A DNA stretch of 64,000 nucleotides from Balanoglossus misakiensis (lineage: Eukaryota > Hemichordata). Under the pieces are notes generated by a model. That model made no database searches, had not been told where the DNA came from, and worked only from the letters and a program-made list of their open reading frames with translations. The translations under genes and the position numbers were made by a program. Within the stretch, counting starts at the first letter, position 1, and each line of letters opens with the position of its first letter. The stretch covers positions 5,890,001 to 5,954,000 of the forward strand of contig CM082584.2 in assembly GCA_040954595.2 (NCBI GenBank), written 5' to 3'. This document shows positions 31,244-43,700 of this stretch, piece by piece.

Positions 31244-34200
31244 CTACAGTAAACCACATGCATTGCTTCTTCTCTGCTTTTGCCTCTTTGGTGACATTGC
31301 TTTCTGACTATCGTCTGATTTCAGTTGTGAACTGCCTGCCCCAGTGTCTTCAACAGTTGTAGACTCATCACTTTCTTTCTGATCACGCATACTTGGGGAG
31401 CCCGTTGGTGAAGTCACACTGTCTCTGGACAAGTCTGATTTACCATCGAGGAGAAACTGGATCAGAAGAACATGAAAAGATACATTTTAAAAGCATGGAA
31501 TTACCCTATTGGTTCTACTTCTATGGGAGGGGGTAATATACAAACTGTGATCAACAGAACAGGTGGTGATCACTTCAACTGGCAATGGAGAGTACAGCAG
31601 ACATGCAAGTACTAGAAAGTACAATGGTCCATGCGATGGATAAATTCTGTAATAACATTGGTGTTTACTGTATGTTGGATGTAAGACAAGGTCTGTACCC
31701 CTTTGAAGTGTATATGTAGGTCTGTTTATACAACCTCTCTCTAATCTATACTTTTGACTCATCTATTTGTGATGGTCTGCTGTATTTCGAGTTGATTTTT
31801 ATTTCAATAATTGATTGATTGATTGAGTGAGTGATTAATTGATTGGTTGGTTGGTTGGTTGATTGATTGATTGATTGAAATATAAGAATATCAATTACCT
31901 TCTCAGCTCTTGCAACAAACTCTGCATTTTGCATCTGCAAAATGTCATTTTTCATCTTGACTACATTATGTATAACAATGTTACCTCCCTTGTTGTCTTC
32001 ATTCTTGTCACTGAAAAGTAGAAACGTGATAATAGTATGAATTTAAGCATGGAATGGGTCCAGAAATGTAATTTTGGCACAAAAAATGTCTTTGCTGTTT
32101 TCCAAAATTTTCTCTTAGAAGTAGTGTTTTCCATACCAAGAATTCCAGAAACTGAAATTTCATGATTTTTAAAAGGCTCCTGATCAAAGTACCTCATTAA
32201 CACTTGCCCAATGAAATCCCACTCTATGTAAATAACCACAGAAATAACCAGACAGAATTTCTTACCTGAAGTACATTCTCTCCAGTAATATGTCAGAAGC
32301 CCGGAACAAAGCAACAGATGCCTCTTCTGAAACACTGCTGGCAGTTTTCCCGTGGTCTTTCATCGATACGAGATGCAGGTTCAGCTGATCGCTCAGAATC
32401 TCTCTCCACAGCCTGTCCTCCACACACACCACATAGGGAATCAAATGCAGGAACGTCGGTCTGGCTGGCAGTTTGCTCAACAGAATCGGGAAGACGACGG
32501 GCGACTGCTTGGTCTTTCTGTGCCTGGAGAGCGCGATCTGTAACTCTTCGTGTTGACTGACCGACTCCATGTAGGCAACGGACACTAGAGGCACGATGAT
32601 CTTGGCGGCGTCCAACACCACGATCTGCTCGTGGTCCTCCGAAATGTCGTCATTTAACCTGAGCGAGGGCGCCCTCCGTTTCAGGATGTGCATCAGGAAC
32701 CTGGCATATTTGGCATCCTCTTTCGTGTAGCTGATGGCGATATCACAGACGCCGTCTCCAGATTGGCCATCTGTCGGGATGGACAGGCTATCTTTCACTT
32801 GCTCTTTGACGTTGTACTTGCTTTTGTACAAAGCTGAGCGGTAGTCTTCAGTCAGCTGACCAATGTCAATGTTTTCATACATTTCGTCCTGGAAGAGAAT
32901 GTAGCAAAAGTGTTATCATAAGGAAACTTCAATGAAATTTTAGTACGCTGTAAATTCCTCTTAGGAACTGGCTGTTTAACCCTTTCACTCCCAGTTCCCT
33001 CTTTAGAGATCCAACCTTACCATAGAAAACAATGGGTTTGGACTGAACCATGGTGATGAAACGATTAAAGGGACAAAGTCTCTCTCTCGCTCCCCTTTTC
33101 CCATTAATTATGTTTTTACTCATATATCTACAAGCAGCGTGGAAGGTGTGTGTGGTTGAACGTTGATTCACTATATATCCACATGAACATTAACATAAAT
33201 GGTGTCTTGTATCAAACATAATTAATAGGAATAGGGCAGTGAGAGAGAGAGACTTTGTTCCTTTAAACTGACTGGGGTGCAGGCATTAGAAAACATTTCT
33301 GCCTTTAAGACTATGTCATACCTGTATCTTCCTGAATATTGCATGGCCACTGTTGGATTTTCCTTTCAGCCAGTTTACAACTTGAGGACAAATGTCATCG
33401 ACAACTTGATGGTAATTTTTGCCGACTGCATCCACCATTTTGACAGCTGTGAACTCAGCAGTGATGTCTGCTAAATCTTCCATGCAGATTGTTATTAGCT
33501 GTAGGTCACTGTTCTGTGGGTGTATAAGACAGAATTTCCATGATACATCACATAACAAAATTGGTATTAAACATATGTGGATTAACGAAGATGTATGAAC
33601 GGTAAAATTTAAAGGGAAGCGGTCGTCGCGCTGTGTGGGTATGCCTCCCTTGATGAGAATAAGTCCTCCCTTACCAGCACAAACCTCACTGCAGTCACCA
33701 CAACCTACATGTATTAGGATCTTCAGTTGCAGTTGCCAGGTCTATGCTATGGTTGGCTGCTGCATACATTATAAGAATCATCTAATTTCAGGGGTTTGTT
33801 GATGAATGGTAATGTTTATAAACAAACAAGTGCGGCGCGATGACCCCTTCCCTTTAAAGTACTGTCATTTCTTTAAACGGCTGATTTTTCAATTCTCCTT
33901 TTTACCCAATCTTTGCAAAGTGTCTGATTACAGTATTCTGTCAGTTCTATCATTAATTTTTTAATTACTAGCCAACTAAACTCACCTTACAGGAGTGTTT
34001 TGCCAATGCCAAGTTGTATTCCTCTTGACAAACAGCTGATTGTAAATAATCATTGGAGATACATGCTATCATACATCGACTGCCATCAATGGCTTGGTAC
34101 AGTGTCTCTTGCCAGGCAGTGCCTATGGTATGTTCAGAAGATGACATAGATTAATATGCATATACAAAATTGACATTGTACTCAGTGATTGTAAGCATAC

Positions 34201-37200
34201 ACATACATCAATCAAGTGGAATCACTGGGAACTGACTACTGTATATGTATGCCATTGCCACAGTGAGACAAAACATAAAATGCACAGGGCAGTGTGCAGT
34301 AATCTTGTAATATTTTGATTGGTCATACATGTATATCCTGTCTTTTTGCTCTTCAAACACGTGTACAATATAGGTGCAGAGGTGTTGTAATACATGTAAA
34401 GGTCTGCTGAGACACTGCACACTGACAAAAAATGTACCAATGCCTTTTTGGAGGGCTATGACTCAAAACTCAAATCTGATTGGTTAAGTGGAAATCATCA
34501 CTTTGTGTGCACCTGGTTAGCATTACACTTTCAAGAGAAATTTGCTAAATAGAGAAAACTGGGGTAGCCTGCTTTACAGCCCAGCCATGTGGGTTTTTTT
34601 ATTATCAATAAACTGTGACAATTATTTATATATTTATCAGAAAATAGGAGGCTCAAAATAGGTAAGCCAGGATAATTTGTACAAAGAACATTACTATTTA
34701 AATTTTATTTAGGAAAGAATAATGTCATCATATATATGTACAACCAACCTGTTTTCAGCTCATCTGTATCAAAGAAAATCTTCAAATTAGGATCGAGGTC
34801 ATTCAGTCTGTTCCTGATTTTCAGAACTTGCTGACTGTTCTTGTGAGAGTAGGAAATGAAGACGTCGTATTTCAATTCATCTTTTTGCTTTTTCTTTGTT
34901 TTCTTCACAGAAACCATGGAAACCTCCAGTGTCAAGGCAACCACGACTTGTTTACTTGCTGCTACGAGTTTGTCAACATCATGGTAACTACAACAACAGA
35001 CAAAATGTGTAATAAATAGTCAATCATGAGAAGTAAAATAAAATTAAATACCCAAATTTTTGACAAGCAGTTGAAAAAAGGCATTAATTTATCATATATT
35101 TTTTACACTTGCATTGTACTTCATGAAAGGTTTTCCACATTTAAGCAACAGTATTTGGTTTTGTATAGTCAGCATTGTTATTGTAAAAAATTTGAATTAA
35201 GTCCGGACTAGAATTAATTCATCAACAATAACAATAACAGTTCTACACATACAGGGTGTGTTGACAAGCAGAATACTGGATATATTAGCTTGCTGTTTGG
35301 ATTAAGGCAAGGAATTACTTAATGTATGCAAATGAAGGCTAAAATCCTTGGGTCCAATTGTTCATCTTACCTGCAATTGACATACTGCACAAGTCCCATG
35401 TATGTTGGTAAAAATTCAATCTGTTCCACATAGAATGGCGCCAAAAGATGTCTCTCTGTTTTGCGGTTAACACACAGTGCTATATTGTATTGCTCTGTAC
35501 ATCTGGCAGACTCCAAGTACTTTGGACTTAAAACTGCAACAAAAGAAATTTATGTACAACAAAGAATAAATTTGCAGAAAAAAATCAGCATCTCTTGTTT
35601 CAACAGAGATTCAATGCAAGAAGAAGCACATATATATATATGTACATGGTGACTGTATTTGTCATTTCAGCATTCTTGTCACAAAGTAGTAGAATTTGGG
35701 GGCATTGGTGTTTACCATACACGTACAGATGCATTCAGTTTTTACCTGGAATAATCTTTGCACATTTTATCATAATTTTGTAGATGCTATCCTGCCAGAC
35801 TTCATTTTCATCTAAATCTTGTTTCTCTGAGAATATCCTGACGTCGTTTTTCTCTTTTTTCAAAAATTCTTCAATCTGCTTGGCAACAAGAACGTCTTGC
35901 TCGCTGAAGGAAATGTAGACATCAAATTCCAATGTTGTCTCCTGCAATAAATATGTACAAAAGAAATCACAGATTACATATATGTGCTTTCCTACATAAT
36001 GGTTAAGGCGTCCAGATCCAGGCATGAAAAGTATGTAACAAAATCGCTGACTGGCAACCTTATTTGATTGTATCACAACACAAATTAATGTGCTGCACCT
36101 GTACACAATTGTACATTGTTCAATGCCTTACAATATACTAGTAATACACCCTCTACATTATCATCTGTGAGGACTATTATTGACAAAATATGTTGGTCAC
36201 CATTGCTTTAGAATATGTGTAAGACAATACACTGACTAGAGGGGAGTGTTGGAAATGTTCTAATACTTTTCAGTACGGTAGAATTTTCACTGAGTCAGCA
36301 ATTTGCTCCAAAGTCAGTTGTGTATGTAGGTTTCTGGCCATTTTCTGTACTCTTGTCCTTTGTGAATGAATGAATGAATTATATGATTCGTTTGGTTGGT
36401 TGTTTGTTTGTTTGTTCGTTTGTTTGTTCGTTGGTTCATTCATTCATTCATTCATTCATTCATTCATTCATTCATTCATTCATTCATTCATTCACACTAA
36501 CCTCCTCTTCAGGTTCTGCTTCTTCATACTCTTTCTTCAACTCGCTGAACAAGTGCAGTGTATTTTTGAATTCATTTCCGAAGTTTGGCCTTGTATTCTC
36601 ATCTTTCACAAGCCGCGTGAAGAGGACAATTTTCAACACTCTCAGAGGGAGTCCCGCTTTCATCCAGTTCACAGCAGCTGTTACCATACTCTTCAACATC
36701 ACAGTTTTAGAGTGACCCTGAAAAAAGACAAAAAATAATAATAAACTAAGTCCAGTGTTATGTTCATTGTCTAATTAAAGTTCTAATTCAACCGTGTATT
36801 CCATATCCTCATCACAGAACAATGTTTAGGTAGAGGACTATACCCAGAGGTAGTGTGTGGCTGTCGCATTCCAATGCTTAGCATGTAAATTTTTGAGAAA
36901 CTATTTTATATTATGGAAAAAAGCTGCCAGGTGATCACAACTAGATAAATAAACCCTTGTGGCAAATATTTAAGACAGAAATCAAATTCCGTTGCTGTGT
37001 CAGGCCATGACATATTGCCCTGTGTTACAAATCTACATGCATCTGTGCTCGCACTGGACACAGACCTGTAAACAAGCCCCTATACAATCCACATGTCAGC
37101 TTTCCTGTATAAGAGGGTTGTGTCGAGGTTTGATTCAGCCATTTACTATTTCATTTTACATACTATCATAGTAATACCTGATCTCCTGTAGCTAACAGAG

Positions 37201-38172
37201 GTGTTATAACACGCCCATCTTGGTTGTTTAGTATCGGTACTAAACATCTAAACACATCACTAACAAATTCAGCTGGATGACCAAGTCTTCTCCTGAAAAT
37301 GAATTTAAAATACAATAATATGTCACTCAAAGAAGAAAAACGTGATGTGTATAATCGGATCATGTTTTATCAAAGCCTGGTGGTAATAGAGGCTTGAAGC
37401 TTGTGCAAGCTAACACACTATCTTAGGAAATTTGAATTTAGGCAAAATACATGCATAGGCTGAAATTACACACGTGTCACTATTAACAGTGTACATACTG
37501 TCTGTCACCTTATCCATTATAGAATTTTAATTGTTATAGAAACCTACAGACAACTTTTGTGACAGCAGCACCCTGCAGGCCAGAGTATTGTGTGAGAATG
37601 CAACTTACCGATTGCTTTCAAAGCAAAGAAGCCGACGGAATGGATACTGATCAGGTAGCCTGCGTGACCACCAACAACAGTACAGTCGTCTCAAATCCTC
37701 CTCCTTATCCTTAGATAACTCACGAACGCTCAGACCCAAGTTCATTTGCAGTGCGCCAATCATTGAAGTCGGAGTAGCTGTGTAGTCACCTGAAGCATTA
37801 AGTAAAACGAAAACCCTGAGGAACACATTCTGTTACATGTATCACACAATTACTAAATCCTCAGTATGCACTAGCTGATGCATCCATGTTGTAACTAAGC
37901 ATTGACACATAAATGTTTACATTGACAACGCAGTCTTCAAAGTAGGCTGTCTTTTATCATTGGTTAAAATTCATGTATCTGTGTCCTTTCCAAGACGCAT
38001 TCTCGTCAATGACGATCGCACATTGACACCTACCTGGGAACGCGGACACAAACAAGACATCGACCCCTTCCGTTTTCTTCAGCTTGGTGATATCTCCAAA
38101 ACACAGGTCGATTCTACATTCGCCAGTCTGGGTTTGAACTCGTATCGAGTCTTCTGTGTATAAAGCAGACAT
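31244..38172 (-). CDS. Macro-like domain plus three TIR domains with C-terminal CaaX box
   Basis: Twelve exons: 38034-38172, 37609-37789, 37178-37292, 36502-36717, 35746-35941, 35371-35533, 34749-34987, 33986-34122, 33322-33513, 32266-32888, 31899-32010, 31244-31456. All have GT-AG borders and every junction keeps phase; the total of 2526 nt is exactly 842 codons (841 residues). Residues 1 to about 190 look macro-like: FGDITKL, DVLFVSAFP, VITPLLATGDQGHS, LPLRVLKIVLF. An acidic linker follows. TIR1 (about 220-345) starts FDVYISFSEQD; TIR2 (about 377-525) starts YDVFISYSHKN and has GTAWQ; TIR3 (about 574-700) starts CDIAISYTKED. A Ser/Asp-rich tail ends KRQKQRRSNACGLL, a polybasic stretch with a CaaX box. 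TIR domains act in innate signalling as scaffolds or NAD hydrolases; the macro assignment is the weaker part. Confidence 0.85.
31808..31880. repeat. GATT/GGTT tetranucleotide repeat in a TIR-gene intron
   Basis: A run of TTGA and TTGG units lies about 20 bases inside the intron that begins after the exon ending at 31899 (minus strand). Confidence 0.85.
36389..36493. repeat. GTTT then ATTC tetranucleotide repeats beside a splice donor
   Basis: Some 14 ATTC units and a preceding GTTT/GTTC run end eight bases from the donor of TIR-gene exon 4 (exon end 36502, minus strand), so the intron starts GTTAGTG and then enters the repeat. Confidence 0.9.
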
Positions 38173-40667
38173 CTTTACGGGACCAAGGCGAACTATTAGA
38201 CATTAACGTGACGGGCACAGGCACCCGCGGAGAGTTTCTCGGACAATAACCCGGGCTTAGATTTCTTCTGGTACACACCGATCCAAAATAATTAGATCGA
38301 TCGCATGGGAAACCAAAAGTTGACCTTACATTAGCGCCGCCTAGCGGTCACCCCTGAAGTTCTAAGTTTATACACTTTATAAAGTGGTACTGGGACGAGA
38401 GGCCCCTTGCTCTGTCAGACATGTACGAAACACGGTTTCGACATAATACATGTATTAGGCGATGATGCACCATAGTGATTCCCGTTATTGTTGTCTGAAT
38501 TTGGTTGTTCGAATATTCGGTGAGTGAAACATTATTAGTATTGTCGCTCCAACAGATCATTGTGATATTTTTATGACACCCCCGAAAGAAAAAAGGTTCA
38601 GTTTAATTTATAGTATTACCCTTTGTCGTTTATGTTTTGAAACAGGCGATCGCCAATTATAATTGTATAAGCACATTGACATGTACGTCAAATTATATTA
38701 AAAGCACGATCACCCAATAAACATTTTTTATATTAATTCATTCAGTTCAAACATTAACCGCCAAGCCGTCATACGTGGCCTACACGACGGAAAAGTTATT
38801 GACTCGGAAATGTGGGTCAGTTGCGAAAGAGTCACGAATGGAAACCGGGGGACTCACCTCTGCTCGTTTCAACTTGAAAAGATCTGTTCCAAAATAGGGT
38901 ATAGCTGTAACCGGTTTTAGTCACCCGCCCACTTTCCCGACATTATTTCAATGTTACCGATTACGTTTGGCAGTTTTCCACGAATGTTATTGTTATGTAA
39001 TCCCGCCTTCCAGCAGAAATGGAAATAACCCCAACACATAGGCCTACACTTCAAACTCAGCAGTCTGGTACAACGCCAACTTGTTGAATGCACTATGCAT
39101 AGTACACCGTCATCGTTGCCATATACTGAATATAATTCCAACAATGAAAGTGACGATTCGGGCGGAAATGGGCAAATCGCATAATAAGATTCACTTTCAG
39201 TCACGTATATGAAGATCTCTTGCTGTCAGATGTGGTGTACGGCGATGTCGAGAGTCGACTGTCGCTTGAATTATAATTCAAGCTGTGACCCGTAATCCCC
39301 ATTTGACACATACTAATCCTAGCACAATAATGATATTACAGGAGGTGGAGGCACCTTCATGATTAACATCTAGGGGCAGTTTTGCAGCGACAATGAAGTT
39401 GAATAGGTTGCCGAAGTTGTGATGTGTTTCTCGTGATGTTTTTTCAAAGGACTTGGATAATAAGGACTGAGGTTCACCGTCGTTGCCGACATTTCCAAAC
39501 CACTCTCATGGCTCGAACAGCCAGCTGAACGATGACGGTACAATTGTTGTGAATGGGGATTTGCGTCAAAAGCTTTGAAGAGACGTGCGGAATTCACGCA
39601 TTTTACCTAAAACAAGAGAAGTTGTATGTGGTTATTATGCGAAAACGGGAAGTCGTAAACCTAGATTATACACACCAGTAGTACTCTCTCAATATTCTCT
39701 GTGTGTTTCGTTTCTACTGAAAGCGCTACCTTTAATGGCAATCCCTGACGACGTATACTCCACCCACGGGGTTGCCATGCATTGTGTGGGATACTGCTGC
39801 TGCTCTCTGAGTACGGACCTTCTTTTGTCACGCTCACATATCCGGTGATGTCATCTCCATCGTTCTCTCCTTTGACTAGCAACAAGTACATTACCTTTTT
39901 GGTATTTTCATTCCAATTATGGTGGCGAGTATATGCGTAGTGGTTTGTGCACCGAAACAACATATATGACATGTATATATCGTCACGTTCCCCCAGATAT
40001 TTATAGCTTTCAAAGAAAGGTACAAAAATGTGGAATAAACAGAGGGCTGAACTTGCATACAACATGGCGTTTCGTTTCGACTGTTTTTGTTGATTGATAA
40101 AAAAGGGTAGTAATTAATAAGATTCAATTTCTGTATTTTGAAGGGGTATACGGGAATTGTGGACAAAACATGATATTATTTGAGAAAAAGATAAAATATA
40201 CACGCATACACTATGACAGAGTGCCCAGTGCCAGTCACTTCTTATATGTAGCTGTTCAGAATAAACTGTACTCTCGGACACGAAGTCACAAACTAACAGC
40301 TACATCTGTACTTGGCAATCACAATACCATCTCCCACAAGCATGCAACATCATCCAACGAAATGACGTATCATCTGTCAACGATTGTCGTGTTTTACGGG
40401 CATCAAAAGCTGCGCAGTGCGTCACATTTGTAACGCCTTCACGTTTTAATGTCGTCTGTAAATGCAGTCTTTTATATTGATGCTGAGGGCACATGCGCAG
40501 TGCGAACTCACTCGCTCGCTCACCGTGGCTTCCTCAAGGATGATGTCATCATCGAGAGAGGTTTGGGGGTTGAGTTCGTCATCGTCAATGTAAAAGACCA
40601 GACCGTGGGAGAAGCGGTATATACTTGCTGTCCACTTCGCAGAGCAGAGCCAGGAAACGCGTGCATT
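38173..40667. other. Intergenic space between divergent TIR and Tie genes
   Basis: About 2.5 kb separate the two start codons, which point away from each other. No convincing exon was found on either strand. Promoters of both genes must lie here or in their first exons. The TIR gene start shows no clear TATA box. Confidence 0.5.
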
Positions 40668-40704
40668 TATAAAAAGACCGTGCGGGCAGGATCCACACGC
40701 TCAG
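40668..40704 (+). promoter_or_regulatory. TATA box and initiator candidate of the Tie gene
   Basis: TATAAAAA at 40668-40675 lies about 35 bases before TCAGCT (40701-40706), an initiator-like site, and 67 bases before the proposed start codon at 40735. The spacing fits a focused promoter with a short leader of about 30 nt. There is no transcript evidence. Confidence 0.45.
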
Positions 40705-40734
40705 CTGTCAACACTTTCTGTGACAACCCGCAGA

Positions 40735-43700
40735 ATGCTGCGTTTGGTTCTCTTCGCCATCGCTTTCGTCAGTCGAGGTGGGTAGAAAATGCACAGATTG
40801 TATAAGCCCTTGTTACAAATCACCCGCACTTTCATACCAACAGCGCGCAGGCACTTTAAGTGACATTCGCATGTTTTCATCGCAGTTCCAGACAACGCCT
40901 ATTTACTCGAAGCGCGGGCAACAAGGCGTCTCAGGCATGTATGAACTCACCAGCGTTCGGTCAAAGGACTGGAGTTTAAGTTAACTCCACAGACAGCTAC
41001 GTTCGATAAACACATGCACGTAAACTGCAATGAATGGAATACAATCAGCGAAGCGCGACAAGTAATTCCTTTCCCACTGCACTTATCTCAATGGCTTACA
41101 GTGGCCGTGCCTTTTGTACAGTACGCACCCTACTGGACCAACTTTAGAATGCATTGTATTGAGATACACAAGTTAATTTAGCTAAATTAGTGGCTTGCTT
41201 TCAATTCTGTCGCTTTCGTGATCCCAGTCTTGTTTGCATTTACATGTATTACCGTCATTACGACGAAATGTTTTCATGTCGACATGTTGCTATGCGCTCA
41301 CAGAAACACATTAAAAGGTCATCAAAGTTAAAGTTCAGACAGATTTGACGGGGAAAACATTTACTACGCGTTGCACGTCCAGACATCTGTATGCCAGCAC
41401 TTCAAAAACTGGTTTGACGAAGTTCGGCAGCTGATCCGAAACTTTTTTTTAACATTTTATTCCCTGTCTACAAGAGTACGTGATACGCGTATCCTGTTGT
41501 ACGAAAGTTACATCCTCGTTCCAAGGTTACTCTGAGACAGATCTGTCAGAGTGCAGGATGACTATTTCCAGTGACTATATAAGATGCATTCTCATAATGG
41601 CCAAATTCACCTGTGGCGCTTTTTGCATGGGGTTTCTTTAGCATTGTCGCATTCTTAGAGTTAAGCACGGTCGTGTGGACAGCTGTGTCTTGGTTCATAT
41701 TGTGTTCAACCGCCGATGCCTAGTAGAAATTCTCACATAGTCGCTGCTGGAGCAACTTTCTAGGCGAGGCAAAACTGTTGTCAGAAATGAATCTTGAATT
41801 CAGACAAACCAGGAATTGTGTCGTGGTTTTCATCGAATTACTTTTCTGTAGAGCCTTTGTTTGAAGCATTCACATATGAACCGCGTTTATCTGAAAACCA
41901 GAGATTTCGTTGTGAAACAAATTTTCTCTTCAAGGGAACTATTAAATCGATGCTTGTCAAACACAAACATATTTTCGGAGAATAATCTCGACAGTGATTA
42001 TAAAAGAACATATTTACTGAGATAAAGTACGGAAATTTGCAAGCGTTTAAACGAGAAGCCTAATATATAAAATGCCTACTGTAAACTACATGAACGAAGG
42101 AAGCGACATTTTGTCTTTGAGATTTAACCCTTTGTTTTAAGTGTAAGGCCACAATGTTATCTCGCATCGCAAGTATCCTGTTTATACGCCAGTGCCGGAA
42201 CAGTTGTCGAATAAAGCACATAAGATCCTCTAAACAAAAAAAAAATAAGAGGAAACCCGATCCGGGATAAAAGTATATTATGTTTCAGCAAAGTAACTGA
42301 ATGGTGTTCGTATGACGATAGTCGGCAATATTAATTTTAATCGTGATTTGAAAAGACAGAATCTGAGTCATGATGAGATTAGTGGATTTGGTGTCCAGAT
42401 CGATCATGAAATTGCACACAAAAATTGGAAGTGTCGACGGCGATGCAGTGTTACCCGTCCCGAATGGATGATTAGCGTTGTCCGGGCCCGGGGTGATTCT
42501 TGGCGTTTGACTGGCAGTCTCGGTGGGGTAAACCCGGATACAAAGACAACCCGCTGTCATGCAAAACGGTTGACTTATCAACAATTAGAGTGTTTAGAAT
42601 ACAATGGTCAAAACAAAACAAGCACTTCGTATTGACGTTAGAAGTGCCTTGCGGTCGCTAATTAGCGCGCATCCATTAAAGGTCCACGAGCTGCAACTTT
42701 TGGGATAATTGTCAATTTTTTTTCAAACTGTATACTTTAGTCTAAGTGTTATCGTGATCTATTGTAGGCATTATCATTTTAAAGGACAGAATTTTAAGCA
42801 TATCCGAGAATATTTAAAGATATTTTTTTTATCCAGTTGCAGCTCATGGGGCTTTAAAGTGAAAAGTTCCTTCCGCGTCCCTAGGAACACTTGTGGGTCG
42901 ACACTGCCATTGCAAGGGATTTGCGGCGGCAATTCTCGTTGTCTGCCTAAACCGTAACACTAAACATGTGTTCTTGCTTGTACCACAAATACGCGACTCC
43001 GTTTAAATTTGCAGCTCCAATTCCAAAATGTTCAGTTTGAAGACATTGCTTGCATCGTTCCAAGCTCTCGTTTTACCGTAAGCGGAAAGAAACATTTTTG
43101 TTTTCAATTCCATAGAGTGATTAATACCCAGCACACAAATCAACGCACGGATTATTCCTTTATGGCTCCGATTTTAGCTAAATCATGATTAATTATAACG
43201 AGCACCGGGATCTGAGCGTGGGAACATCGCGCATAGGTCGTGTAATGCAATACACGGTGTACGTTTCACGAGGATATCAAATCTGCAACGGCGCAGCACA
43301 ACTATACGCCATTGCCCCCAAGTGGGTCACGGCCTGCTCAGGGTTGCGGAGGTCGCCAAGCACATAGCTGTCGTCATCAAGGTCAAAGTCATCTGCGAAA
43401 TGAAGTTTCCACGCTTCTTAGTAACTGCGCGTCTGTCACGCCGGCAGAATAAAAAAAAGTTGTTAAACTTTGCCGAATGGGGCATACTGCACAGTATCCT
43501 TGGCAACAGGAAACGTTCACGAAATGTAGACTACAGGCCTTTCATATACTCAAATTATGAGTCATTTCACTGAGATCCTATTCGAAACCCAACAGTAGCA
43601 AACCCTTTCTCATGTCCTCCATACATGGCTACAGCATGGACAACGGAGAGCGAAAAGATGATCTCAAGGCTAAACAACATCATCACGGATATCGTCAACT

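Noticed and set aside
36370-36738. Frames rich in FIHS or VCLF repeats
   Set aside because: Translation of GTTT/ATTC tetranucleotide repeats and the antisense of TIR-gene exon 4.
40449-40805. 118-codon plus-strand frame over the Tie promoter
   Set aside because: It spans the TATA box and the proposed signal-peptide exon in another frame and has no family features.
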